A DNA stretch of 32,830 bases from Candidatus Methylumidiphilus alinenensis (GTDB lineage Bacteria; Pseudomonadota; Gammaproteobacteria; Methylococcales; Methylococcaceae), in assembly GCA_003242955.1 (NCBI GenBank), contig QJPH01000268.1:1-32830 (forward strand). The letters run 5' to 3'. The position numbers and the translations under genes were made by a program. The notes below the pieces were generated by a model. It saw only the letters and a list, made by a program, of their open reading frames with translations. It was not told where the DNA came from and searched no databases. Numbering within the stretch: the first letter of the stretch is position 1; each line of letters opens with the position of its first letter. Below are positions 1 through 6,366 of the stretch, in pieces.

Positions 1-60
1 GTTATTTTATCGTTCCCACGTTCTGCGCTGCCATTAAGTTAAGCCAAATTGTGGGAGCCA

Positions 61-105
61 CGTATTGCGCCGGATGTTTAGACCATCCACATACGGCGCA
101 ATACG
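61..105. repeat. short palindromic repeat
   Basis: A perfect 12-base inverted repeat (CGTATTGCGCCG at 61-72, its complement at 94-105) encloses a 21-base loop that itself contains GATG/CATC. It looks like a REP-type intergenic hairpin. No gene is seen in bases 1-126 apart from the end of the minus-strand gene that stops at 127. Confidence 0.6.
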
Positions 106-126
106 CGGCAAGCTGCTATTGCGCCT

Positions 127-354
127 TTACGGCCTTGGCCTATTTTCTTTTGTTATTCTCATCAAAAACCGCAAAGCCTCATTAACAGATGAAGCATCTG
201 GAAAAACCTCAGCCACATCGGGTTCTAAACGGACAACAGGTCCAAAAGCCATACGTCCAGAACCGATCTTTCGTACTCTCAAAGAGTTAAGATCATATTC
301 CGGCCTTAGTTCATCATTATCATTTTCAGGCTTGCTCATAGGCTTTTCTCTCAT
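127..354 (-). CDS. small antitoxin-like hypothetical protein
   Basis: This is a charged 75-residue protein starting MREKPMSKPEND. The core VRKIGSGRMAFGPVVRLEPDVAEVFPDASSVNEALRFLMRIT resembles short orphan proteins often found beside toxin-antitoxin loci, but I cannot name a family. Three starts are possible: TTG at 363, ATG at 354 and ATG at 339. The last has a GAGAG-type purine stretch upstream and gives 70 residues. No partner toxin lies upstream; MITE copy A1 begins 40 bases beyond the start, so insertion may have removed the upstream context. An antitoxin role is inferred from context only. Confidence 0.6.
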   Translation of the reverse strand: MREKPMSKPENDNDELRPEYDLNSLRVRKIGSGRMAFGPVVRLEPDVAEVFPDASSVNEALRFLMRITKENRPRP

Positions 355-394
355 CCCAATCAAAATTCAAAGTCGCTCCCTCTCAACTTACTAA

Positions 395-557
395 CTGATG
401 TTACGCAGATGTGTAACCCCGTAGCCCGGATGGAGCCGCTTGCGGCGTAATCCGGGGGATACGGTACAATCAGAGATACCGCCCGAACCCGGATTACGCC
501 CGGGGGGCTCCATCCGGGCTACAACACTGGGATTCAACGGCACGATGCGTAACATCA
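395..557. mobile_element. MITE-like element, family A copy 1
   Basis: The ends are a perfect 12-base inverted repeat, TGATGTTACGCA at 396-407 and TGCGTAACATCA at 546-557. They are flanked by an exact 8-base direct repeat CTTACTAA (387-394 and 558-565), which reads as a target-site duplication. Inside is a REP pair: GTAGCCCGGATGGAGCCGCT... at 421-456 and its inverted partner at 488-522. The element has no coding capacity. A second copy with the same ends and core is at 8179-8473. Mobilisation by a transposase elsewhere in the genome is inferred. Confidence 0.85.
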
Positions 558-580
558 CTTACTAATTACACTTTACCGCG

Positions 581-822
581 TTAAAGCAATTCCAACCGCC
601 GTTCTATGCGCTCAATACGTACATTCAATTTATCCAGCGTAACCTGTGTTGCCGTGCATCCGTTTCTTCGCCCAAAGCAACCTCCCTATGAACAAGATTC
701 ATGACGCTCTCCAAGCCGGACATCCTCTGTTTTAGATCACCCACATCGTCGGCAATTTGATCGACCCGGCCCCGTATATGCCGGAGGTGTTCAAGAACCA
801 AATTTTCTACATTTTCGTTCAT
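581..822 (-). pseudogene. coiled-coil protein, frameshifted near C-terminus (copy 1)
   Basis: The intact frame runs from ATG at 822 (MNENVENLVLEHLRHIRG...) and stops at 625 after 65 residues with a nonsense-looking tail (HRLRWIN). In the -1 frame the sequence continues as VTLDKLNVRIERIERRLELL to a stop at 581-583, a heptad-rich end that fits the coiled coil above it. About 80 residues is the likely ancestral length. The breakpoint is near 645-650, in CGGCAACACAGG on the coding strand. It lies 6 bases after the antitoxin-like gene at 829-1065 and was probably co-transcribed with it. A near-identical copy is at 2471-2712. The function is unknown; the short form could still be translated. Confidence 0.7.
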
Positions 823-828
823 AGTTTG

Positions 829-1065
829 TTACCGTGCCAAGTTTTTCCGTTTAAGTGCCTGTCGCTCCAATTCTTGTGCGATTGTTGCAACTTCCGTTAA
901 GCTTTTATCCGTCCACAGACCATGCCGCCATTCGGTATAGTCAAATCCCTGTCTTTCCCTAGATAGCAGCATCAGAAAACGTTCGGCATCTACCGAGCCA
1001 AGTTTATCGAACAGAGCAGAATAGCCCTCCGATTTGATAACCACGTCATTTTTCATATTCAACAT
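829..1065 (-). CDS. antitoxin-like protein paired with a PIN-domain gene
   Basis: The 78-residue product (75 if ATG at 1056 is used) contains the segment ERFLMLLSRERQGFDYTEWRHGLW, which resembles short proteins encoded next to PIN-domain toxins in cyanobacteria and methanotroph-like bacteria. The start overlaps the 3' end of the PIN pseudogene by about 20 bases, which is typical of a translationally coupled toxin-antitoxin operon. The frame is intact while its putative toxin is broken. The antitoxin role is inferred from family resemblance and neighbourhood; no DNA-binding motif is obvious. Confidence 0.65.
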   Translation of the reverse strand: MLNMKNDVVIKSEGYSALFDKLGSVDAERFLMLLSRERQGFDYTEWRHGLWTDKSLTEVATIAQELERQALKRKNLAR

Positions 1066-1510
1066 ACTCTATGTAATCGGTGATGAAATGGACAGGGTTG
1101 ATAACTCGCATTTCACCAATCAGGCCAGTTCTCCGAATCAACTTCTTATCAGTCGTTATCATGAAATACAATCAGCTTGCACGGCACAAGCGACATGCAA
1201 GGCATCCTTAGCATCGACTCCATTCTGCTCCATCAAGTTAGCCGCATAGATTTCTATTTCATGGCTATACTGAACATAATTCGCTGACAAATCCATCCAA
1301 TCGGCTATTTTGTTGCGAATGTCGCAATCGGGATTAGCTTCATTTTCAGCTGTCAAAATAAACGACCAGACCAGTTCGACATCATGGTTTTTTACCTGCT
1401 CCTGAATATTCAACTTAGCTTGGGTTTCCAAAATAGACCGGCAAACTCGATTGATCTTGATAAGGCCGGTTAAAACAACAGTTGTCAAGATACAAACGCA
1501 ATAGTTTCAT
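1046..1510 (-). pseudogene. PIN-domain toxin (VapC-like), at least two frameshifts
   Basis: Three frames must be joined. An ATG at 1510 gives MKLLRLYLDNCCFNRPY, the N-terminal PIN signature with the metal-binding Asp in LDNCC. The middle frame (about 1163-1455) gives ILETQAKLNIQEQVKN...VELVWSFIL...KDALHVACAVQADC, which carries the later PIN acidic residues. The last frame gives YFMITTDKKLIRRTGLIGEMRVINPVHFIT and stops at 1046-1048. The joins lie near 1455 and 1163; the second corresponds to one missing base. Each piece matches the expected order of a PIN ribonuclease of about 150 residues, so this is a decayed toxin rather than three genes. Its antitoxin-like neighbour at 829-1065 is intact. 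Confidence 0.8.
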
Positions 1511-1550
1511 CCGTCAAAACTCCTTCCAATGAGTGGGAACGAGATATAGT

Positions 1551-1763
1551 TTACGCTGCTTTTCTAGCTTGCGCGGCTGGTTGCGGCACAGACTCACCCG
1601 ATGCAAGGCATGCCTCCAACCAAGCTTCTTGGGCATCTATTATTTCACGCGCGGCTTCTTCCAAGGTATCGCCGTAAGCCGAACAACCGGGCAAATCCGG
1701 CACGATTGCGATATAACCGGAATCCTCATTTGACCAAAATATTTCAACAAGATATTTATTCAT
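1551..1763 (-). CDS. hicB: HicB-family antitoxin
   Basis: The 70-residue protein has the HicB partial RNase-H-like fold signature: YLVEIFWSNEDSGYIAIVPDLPGCSAYGDTLEEAAREI, with the conserved PDLPGC turn. It lacks a long C-terminal DNA-binding domain, so it is a short HicB of the HicB_2/UPF0150 kind. HicB binds and neutralises HicA mRNA interferase. The start (ATG at 1763) overlaps the hicA stop by four bases (ATGA), which implies translational coupling. The C-terminus is Ala/Gln rich (QPAAQARKAA). Confidence 0.9.
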   Translation of the reverse strand: MNKYLVEIFWSNEDSGYIAIVPDLPGCSAYGDTLEEAAREIIDAQEAWLEACLASGESVPQPAAQARKAA

Positions 1764-2005
1764 ATTTCAGTCTCATACTTTTTCAGCATCGCTAACAATT
1801 GCAGTGCTTGGTAATGGGGAATCATACCGCTTCGATTTTGGAAATTTAGTTGCACTATCTCACCTTTGCGCTTGAATACCCTATGTGAACCTTTGCCACC
1901 TTGGTGAACAAAACCCAAAAGCAACGCCAACTTACACGCATCGTCAAAGCGCACAGATTTTGGATTGTCGCGTATGCCCTCGATTAGTTTATCTTGCTTT
2001 CCCAC
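1760..2005 (-). CDS. hicA: HicA-family mRNA interferase toxin
   Basis: The 81-residue protein begins MGKQDKLIEGIRDNPKSVRFDDACKLALLLGF and contains GGKGSHRVFKRKG, the dsRBD-like HicA core with the catalytic histidine in GSH. HicA cleaves mRNA independently of ribosomes and is held by HicB. Translation starts at GTG (2005), with AGGT eight bases upstream on the coding strand. The order hicA then hicB with a four-base overlap is the classical arrangement. This is the only toxin-antitoxin pair in the window with both partners intact. Confidence 0.9.
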   Translation of the reverse strand: MGKQDKLIEGIRDNPKSVRFDDACKLALLLGFVHQGGKGSHRVFKRKGEIVQLNFQNRSGMIPHYQALQLLAMLKKYETEI

Positions 2006-2130
2006 AGCACCTACCTAAAACCCCTTTGATCGTTCCCACGCTCCTGCGCTGGCCGTTATACACAAGTCCGTCCGAGTCGAAATATTCCGTGGAATACGGG
2101 TTATACCATCGTTACTGGAAAAAGAAGTCT

Positions 2131-2193
2131 CACGCAAAGCTCGCAAAGGCGCAAAGAAGAGCGATTTTCTTTGCGCCTTTGCGTCTTTGCGTG
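2131..2193. repeat. palindromic CACGCAAAG repeat (copy 1)
   Basis: Bases 2131-2157 (CACGCAAAGCTCGCAAAGGC...) pair with 2168-2193 with one bulge to form a long hairpin built of CGCAAAG units. A related element with CGCAACG units is at 29176-29284. Both are preceded by AAGAAGKTCT, which suggests one family. There is no coding role. Confidence 0.75.
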
Positions 2194-2286
2194 AAACTTG
2201 CTCTTTGAAATTGTCGAACATTCATGTGTTCTGACAAGTATCGCCACACTTGTGTAGGCCTTGGTCATCGTTCAGCCCACTAAATT

Positions 2287-2400
2287 ATCGTTCCCGCGCT
2301 CCTGCGTGGGAATGCAGCCTTTACCGCTCCTGCGGTTCGAGACCGACGCTGGAGCGTCGCCGGAGGCATTCCCACACTGGAGCGTGGGAACGATCAAATG
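2287..2400. repeat. CGTTCCCRCGCTCCTGCG repeat (copy 1)
   Basis: A composite palindromic element of about 114 bases opens with ATCGTTCCCGCGCTCCTGCG and closes with AGCGTGGGAACGATCAAATG, with an internal GACGCTGGAGCGTC hairpin. An almost identical copy lies at 2749-2862, and partial copies occur near 10-28 and 2029-2050. The two full copies bracket the second coiled-coil gene copy. Confidence 0.8.
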
Positions 2401-2402
2401 CC

Positions 2403-2474
2403 GTAGGATGTGCCGACGAAGGAGGCGCATCGTTCGCGATTGAAGCACTTCGTTCCTCAGCACATCCTGGCTAC
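2403..2474. repeat. inverted repeat, GGATGTGC ends
   Basis: GTAGGATGTGCCGACGAAGG at the left pairs imperfectly with CGTTCCTCAGCACATCCTGG at the right. A related half, GGGTGTGCTGAGCGTAGCGA, follows thiC near 31735. The right end coincides with the stop codon of the extended coiled-coil frame of copy 2 (2471-2473). Confidence 0.6.
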
Positions 2475-2712
2475 AGCAACTCCAAACGCCGTTCTATGCG
2501 TTCAATCCGGACATTCAGTTTATCCAGCGTGACCTGTTGTGCCGCGCATCCGTTTCATCGCCCAAAGCAACCTCCCTACGAACAAGATTCATGGCGCTCT
2601 CCAAGCCGGACATCCTTTGTTTCAGATCGCCAACATCGTCGGCAATTTGATCGACCCGGCCCCGTATATGCCGGAGGTGTTCAAGAACCAAATTTTCTAC
2701 ATTTTCGTTCAT
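2471..2712 (-). pseudogene. coiled-coil protein, frameshifted near C-terminus (copy 2)
   Basis: This is a duplicate of the gene at 581-822. The N-terminal 65-residue frame differs by only a few substitutions (for example SAM for SVM and RRE for HRE). It breaks at the same place, in CGGCACAACAGG instead of CGGCAACACAGG, and the -1 frame again continues VTLDKLNVRIERIERRLELL to a stop at 2471-2473. The duplicated DNA extends upstream to 2731 and includes the last codons and stop (LAR) of the antitoxin-like gene, so it derives from that operon. The function is unknown. Confidence 0.7.
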
Positions 2713-2748
2713 GGTTTGTTACCGTGCCAAATGTTAAAATACATTAAT

Positions 2749-2862
2749 TATCGTTCCCGCGCTCCTGCGTGGGGATGCAGCCTTTACCGCTCCTGCGGTT
2801 CGATTCCGACGCTGGAGCGTCGCCGGAGGCATTCCCACGCAGAGCGTGGGAACGATCAAATG
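2749..2862. repeat. CGTTCCCRCGCTCCTGCG repeat (copy 2)
   Basis: This is the same element as 2287-2400 in the same orientation, with only scattered differences (for example GATTCCG for GAGACCG). It begins 17 bases past the end of the duplicated coiled-coil segment. The two copies could have mediated recombination of the intervening gene. Confidence 0.8.
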
Positions 2863-2917
2863 ATAACGGCCAAACCCCAACATACGGCGGAACCGTCCAT
2901 GGTTCCGCCTTACGGCC

Positions 2918-3237
2918 TTATTCCCAACCTTTCAACTCCTTATCAGAAGCTTCTCTAATCAATTCAATTTGGTTTAAATTGAACCAGCCATCTTCTTCTT
3001 TAATATCCCAAATAGAATTCGGCTTAACAAGCTTACGAAACTTGATCCAACAAGTAGATGCATCTATTTTTATAATTGGTAAAAGGGGAATCCATGCGCT
3101 AACATATATCTACCTCCTTCTTTAAGAAACCCCGGTATTTCGCAGGTGCTCGCTACGTTCGTTGTCGCTATTAACAAACCACCCGATAGCAACATCAACC
3201 TAATAAATGATTTTATTAAACTCATAGCTGGATTCAT
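2918..3237 (-). pseudogene. small secreted protein with one frameshift
   Basis: From ATG at 3237, with AGGTAAG about ten bases upstream on the coding strand, the frame reads MNPAMSLIKSFIRLMLLSGG then LLIATTNVAST, a clear signal peptide, followed by CEIPGFLKEGGRYMLAHGFP. It ends prematurely at FYQL. In the -1 frame the protein continues LPIIKIDASTCWIKFRKLV, KPNSIWDIKEEDGWFNLNQI and ELIREASDKELKGWE to the stop at 2918-2920. The break lies in the run CCCCTTTT (about 3080-3088) and needs one extra base to repair. Repaired, it is a periplasmic protein of about 106 residues with two cysteines. I do not recognise the family. GGAGG just before an internal ATG at 3105 is coding sequence, not a second start. 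Confidence 0.65.
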
Positions 3238-3265
3238 TTTTTCTTACCTATGAATATATGCAACA

Positions 3266-3347
3266 TGTAGGAGCGGGCCATGCCCGCGATAAATAACCCA
3301 CTATGCAGAATCGGCTCAATCAATCGCGGGCATGGCCCGCACCTACA
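3266..3347. repeat. inverted repeat with GCGGGCCATGCCCGCGAT arms
   Basis: Arms of 25 bases at 3266-3290 and 3323-3347 are complementary except for one position (GAGCGGGCC against GGCCCGCAC), with a 32-base loop. The element contains nested GGGCATGGCCC palindromes. It belongs to the general class of dispersed intergenic palindromes in this window. Confidence 0.75.
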
Positions 3348-3423
3348 ACCTAAACAAAGTAATTTTGTGATATTAAAAACGCTGCATCAATTAATCCTCA
3401 CCGTTTTAAAAACCAAAAAACCA

Positions 3424-3449
3424 ACGGGCAAACCCTCAAGTTTGCCCGT
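3424..3449 (-). terminator. hairpin terminator
   Basis: ACGGGCAAA (3424-3432) pairs with TTTGCCCGT (3441-3449). On the minus strand the stem is followed by TGGTTTTTTGG, a plausible U-rich tract, so it may back up the dnaK terminator next to it. On the plus strand the tail is CTTTTGTCT, so it could act both ways. Confidence 0.6.
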
Positions 3450-3458
3450 CTTTTGTCT

Positions 3459-3486
3459 AAAAAAATAAGCGCCAGCTTATTTTTTT
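3459..3486 (-). terminator. rho-independent terminator of dnaK
   Basis: The stem AATAAGC/GCTTATT with a four-base loop is bracketed by A and T runs. Read on the minus strand it begins at the dnaK stop codon and ends in TTTTTTTA. It closes the operon right after dnaK, so no dnaJ follows in the same transcript. Confidence 0.75.
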
Positions 3487-5431
3487 ATTTTTTATCATCC
3501 TTCACTTCCTCAAACTCCGCATCCACAACATCCTCGGGGCTTTTGCCGCTGTCGGAGGAACCGGACGAATGAGCGTGTTCGGCTCCAGCATCCGGGCCAC
3601 CCGCGCCGGGGGCTTGCTGGGCGTAGATGCGTTCAGCCAGCTTGCCGGCCAGTTCGGTCAGTGCTTCGGTCTTCTTGTCGATGGCTTCCTTGTCTTCGCC
3701 GTTGATGACTTTCTTCAATTCCTCAATGGCCGCTTCGATCTTGGACTTTTCGTCTGCTTCCACCTTGTCGCCAAGTTCGTGCAAGGTTTTGTGGGTGGTG
3801 TGGATGACCGAATCCCCATGGTTGCGGGCAGTAATCAACTCATGAATCTTCTTGTCTTCCTCGGCATGCAACTCGGCTTCACGGATCATGCGCTTGACCT
3901 CATCGTCTGACAAGCCGCTGGAGGCTTTGATGATGATCTTGTTTTCCTTGCCGGTGGCCTTGTCCTTCGCACCGACATGCAGGATGCCGTTGGCATCAAT
4001 GTCAAAGGTAACCTCGATTTGCGGAATGCCACGCGGGGCCAGCGGGATATCGGTCAGGTCGAAGCGGCCAAGGGACTTGTTGTCCCGCGCCATTTCGCGC
4101 TCGCCTTGGAGGACGTGGACCGTCACCGCCTGCTGGCTGTCTTCGGCGGTGGAGAACACTTGCGAGGTCTTGGTCGGGATGGTGGTGTTCTTTTCGATTA
4201 ACTTGGTCATGATGCCGCCCAAGGTCTCTATCCCTAAGGACAGAGGCGTCACGTCGAGCAGCAACACGTCTTTGACCTGTCCACCCAACACACCGGCCTG
4301 GATGGCAGCACCGACGGCCACGGCTTCGTCCGGGTTCACATCTTTGCGCGGTTCCTTGCCAAAAATGTTCTTGACGTATTCCTGCACCTTGGGCATGCGG
4401 GTCTGGCCGCCGACCAAGATCACCTCGTCGATTTCCGATGCCTTGAGGCCAGAATCTTTCAGTGCGGTGAGGCACGGCCCTTTGGTGCGGTCGATTAAAT
4501 CTTCAACCAAGGATTCCAGCTTGGTGCGGGTCATCTTCAAGTTAAGATGCTTGGGGCCGGACGCATCCGCAGTGATGTAGGGCAGATTGATGTCGTACTG
4601 TTGGCTGGACGACAATTCGATCTTGGCCTTTTCCGCTTCTTCCTTCAGGCGCTGCAAAGCCAGGGAATCATTGTGCAGGTCGATGCCGCTGGACTTTTTG
4701 AACTCTTCCGCCAGATAGTCGATGATGCGCAGGTCGAAATCTTCGCCGCCGAGGAACGTGTCGCCATTGGTGGACAATACCTCGAACTGGTGTTCGCCAT
4801 CGACTTCAGCTATTTCGATGATGGAAATGTCGAAAGTTCCGCCACCCAAATCGTACACGGCAATTTTCTGATCGCCGCGCTTCTTGTCCATGCCGTAGGC
4901 CAAAGCCGCCGCCGTCGGCTCGTTGATGATGCGTTTGACTTCGAGGCCGGCGATGCGCCCTGCGTCCTTGGTAGCCTGCCTCTGGGAGTCGTTAAAATAA
5001 GCCGGTACGGTGATTACCGCTTCAGTGACTTCTTCGCCTAGGAACGCCTCAGCGTCCTTCTTGAGCTTCATCAACACGCGGGCGGACACTTCCGGCGGTG
5101 CCATCTTCTTGCCATGCACGTCGATCCAGGCATCGCCATTGTCGGCCTCAGTGATCTTGTAGGGCACCATCTTGATGTCTTTCTGCACCACATCATCCTT
5201 AAAGCGGCGGCCAATCAAGCGCTTGACCGCGAACAAGGTGTTATGGGGGTTGGTGACGGCCTGCCGTTTGGCGGACTGGCCCACCAAGACTTCGTTGTCG
5301 CTGGTGAAAGCAATGATGGAAGGCGTGGTGCGAGCGCCTTCGCTGTTTTCTATCACTCTCGCGCTGCCGCCTTCGAGAATGGCAACGCAGGAATTAGTGG
5401 TACCGAGGTCTATGCCTATGATTCTGGCCAT
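3485..5431 (-). CDS. dnaK: molecular chaperone DnaK (Hsp70)
   Basis: This ATP-dependent Hsp70 chaperone binds exposed hydrophobic segments of client proteins, with DnaJ and GrpE as co-chaperones. The 648 residues match the family length. They start [18 protein letters not shown] (phosphate 1 motif), and also show [14 protein letters not shown] (phosphate 2), [13 protein letters not shown] (adenosine motif), the linker [15 protein letters not shown] and the acidic end [13 protein letters not shown] GxGG-rich stretch precedes the C-terminus. I chose ATG at 5431 because TGGAGA lies just upstream and the family starts there; a TTG at 5443 adds four atypical residues. It follows grpE by 85 bases with its own sigma-32-like promoter and ends in a strong terminator. 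The usual dnaJ partner is absent from this locus. Confidence 0.98.
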   Translation of the reverse strand: MARIIGIDLGTTNSCVAILEGGSARVIENSEGARTTPSIIAFTSDNEVLVGQSAKRQAVTNPHNTLFAVKRLIGRRFKDDVVQKDIKMVPYKITEADNGDAWIDVHGKKMAPPEVSARVLMKLKKDAEAFLGEEVTEAVITVPAYFNDSQRQATKDAGRIAGLEVKRIINEPTAAALAYGMDKKRGDQKIAVYDLGGGTFDISIIEIAEVDGEHQFEVLSTNGDTFLGGEDFDLRIIDYLAEEFKKSSGIDLHNDSLALQRLKEEAEKAKIELSSSQQYDINLPYITADASGPKHLNLKMTRTKLESLVEDLIDRTKGPCLTALKDSGLKASEIDEVILVGGQTRMPKVQEYVKNIFGKEPRKDVNPDEAVAVGAAIQAGVLGGQVKDVLLLDVTPLSLGIETLGGIMTKLIEKNTTIPTKTSQVFSTAEDSQQAVTVHVLQGEREMARDNKSLGRFDLTDIPLAPRGIPQIEVTFDIDANGILHVGAKDKATGKENKIIIKASSGLSDDEVKRMIREAELHAEEDKKIHELITARNHGDSVIHTTHKTLHELGDKVEADEKSKIEAAIEELKKVINGEDKEAIDKKTEALTELAGKLAERIYAQQAPGAGGPDAGAEHAHSSGSSDSGKSPEDVVDAEFEEVKDDKK

Positions 5432-5494
5432 GGAGTTCTCCAAATAAGTGGAATTCGTGTTGTGTAGGGTAAATATTGCTTACTGTTGATTGTT

Positions 5495-5521
5495 ATGGGG
5501 CCGGTGCTTTACCGTTTCAAG
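5495..5521 (-). promoter_or_regulatory. sigma-32-like heat-shock promoter for dnaK
   Basis: On the minus strand CTTGAA (5516-5521) is followed after 15 bases by CCCCAT (5495-5500). This matches the sigma-32 consensus CTTGAA-N(11-16)-CCCCATnT well. The -35 box overlaps the grpE stop codon. It would let dnaK be induced independently of the CIRCE-controlled promoter upstream of hrcA. This is a sequence match only. Confidence 0.65.
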
Positions 5522-6143
5522 GCTTTTGCTTGGCAATGACAACCATGGCCGGCCGCAATAGGCGATCATTGATCGTGTAGCCTTTTTGGAACACTTTAAC
5601 CACAGTGTTTGGCTCCGCTTCATCGCTCTCCACCATGGTCATCGCCTGGTGCAACGTGGGGTCGAACTTGGCCCCCAAGGCTTCGATAGGCTGCACGTTG
5701 AATTTTTCCAATACCGCCAGAAATTGCCTGAGCGTCAGCTCGCTGCCTTCGCGGAGCTTGGACACATCAGGGGAGTCACCGGCAGCAGCCTGAATGCCTA
5801 ATTCAAGACTGTCCAGCACCACAAGCATCTCGCGGGCAAACTTTTCCACGGCGTATTTGCGCACATCCCCGATTTCCTTCTCGGTACGCCTGCGCAAATT
5901 CTCCATTTCCGCCAAGGTACGCAGGGATTGGTCCCGGTATTCCTCAGCTTTGAGGAATGCGCCCGCCAATTGGGCGGACAAATTTTCCGGGGGTCGTTGG
6001 TCTTCGGGGGCTGCATCCAACCATTGCAGTTCTTCCTCGTCATCGGCTTCCAGCACATTTTCATCTGCCAAAAGCAATTCCGGCTCGGTTTCTATAACCG
6101 GATCCAAACTTTGGTCTTCTTGCAAAGACTGATCTTCGCTCAT
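5517..6143 (-). CDS. grpE: nucleotide exchange factor GrpE
   Basis: GrpE releases ADP from DnaK as a homodimer. The 208 residues have the expected acidic, low-complexity N-terminus (about 1-55), a long coiled coil containing RDQSLRTLAEMENLRRRTEKEI, and the C-terminal beta domain with the family pattern GAKFDPTLHQAM...VVKVFQKGYTINDRLLRPAMV. The ATG at 6143 is preceded by TAGGAG about 11 bases upstream. It lies between hrcA and dnaK on the same strand, in the classical order. The 223-base gap to hrcA is occupied by MITE copy C1, which is unusual for this operon. Confidence 0.97.
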   Translation of the reverse strand: MSEDQSLQEDQSLDPVIETEPELLLADENVLEADDEEELQWLDAAPEDQRPPENLSAQLAGAFLKAEEYRDQSLRTLAEMENLRRRTEKEIGDVRKYAVEKFAREMLVVLDSLELGIQAAAGDSPDVSKLREGSELTLRQFLAVLEKFNVQPIEALGAKFDPTLHQAMTMVESDEAEPNTVVKVFQKGYTINDRLLRPAMVVIAKQKP

Positions 6144-6176
6144 TGTTTGTTAACTCCTACTTCGACTGGACACACC

Positions 6177-6303
6177 GGGTGCGATTAAAAGCGCACACGA
6201 ACTCGGCAATACTTGAGGTACGCTGGAATGCAAGGCTTGGCTTGCTTGCACACCATCGCATAAGCAAGCCTTGCACTTCCGCATCACTCTTTAAATCGCA
6301 CCC
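6177..6303. mobile_element. MITE-like element, family C copy 1
   Basis: The ends GGGTGCGATTAAAAG and CTTTAAATCGCACCC form terminal inverted repeats. The interior has a GCAAGGCTTGG...GCAAGCCTTGC palindrome, as in copy C2 (28542-28672). Flanks show an imperfect 13-base direct repeat (GACTGGACACACC at 6164-6176, GACTGGGCCCACC at 6304-6316, 11 of 13 matching), which may be a decayed duplication. The element lies in the hrcA-grpE transcript leader. Confidence 0.75.
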
Positions 6304-6311
6304 GACTGGGC

Positions 6312-6342
6312 CCACCCTTTGGCATAACGCCTGAAAGGGTGG
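6312..6342. other. hairpin downstream of hrcA
   Basis: CCACCCTTT (6312-6320) pairs perfectly with AAAGGGTGG (6334-6342) around a 13-base loop. On the minus strand it follows the hrcA stop by 25 bases but has no U-tract, so it is more likely an RNA processing or stability hairpin than a terminator. Confidence 0.45.
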
Positions 6343-6366
6343 AAATAATGTTGATAAATACGGGTA

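Noticed and set aside
581-822. Programmed -1 frameshifting in the coiled-coil genes
   Set aside because: No X XXY YYZ slippery heptamer or clear downstream pseudoknot is present at the break; the idea is kept only as an open question.
2250-2958. Plus-strand frames of 139-165 codons across the repeats
   Set aside because: They run through palindromic repeats and the antisense of the coiled-coil gene; composition and starts are not gene-like.
3105-3119. Strong Shine-Dalgarno AAGGAGG before ATG at 3105 (minus) as a separate small gene
   Set aside because: It encodes KEGGRYM within the secreted-protein frame, and the ATG frame closes after 11 residues.
2131-3347. CRISPR array
   Set aside because: The repeats are large palindromes of several families at irregular distances, with no spacer pattern and no cas genes.
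3852-4580. Long open frame antisense to dnaK
   Set aside because: It mirrors the codon structure of dnaK, has no start signal and no protein-like features.
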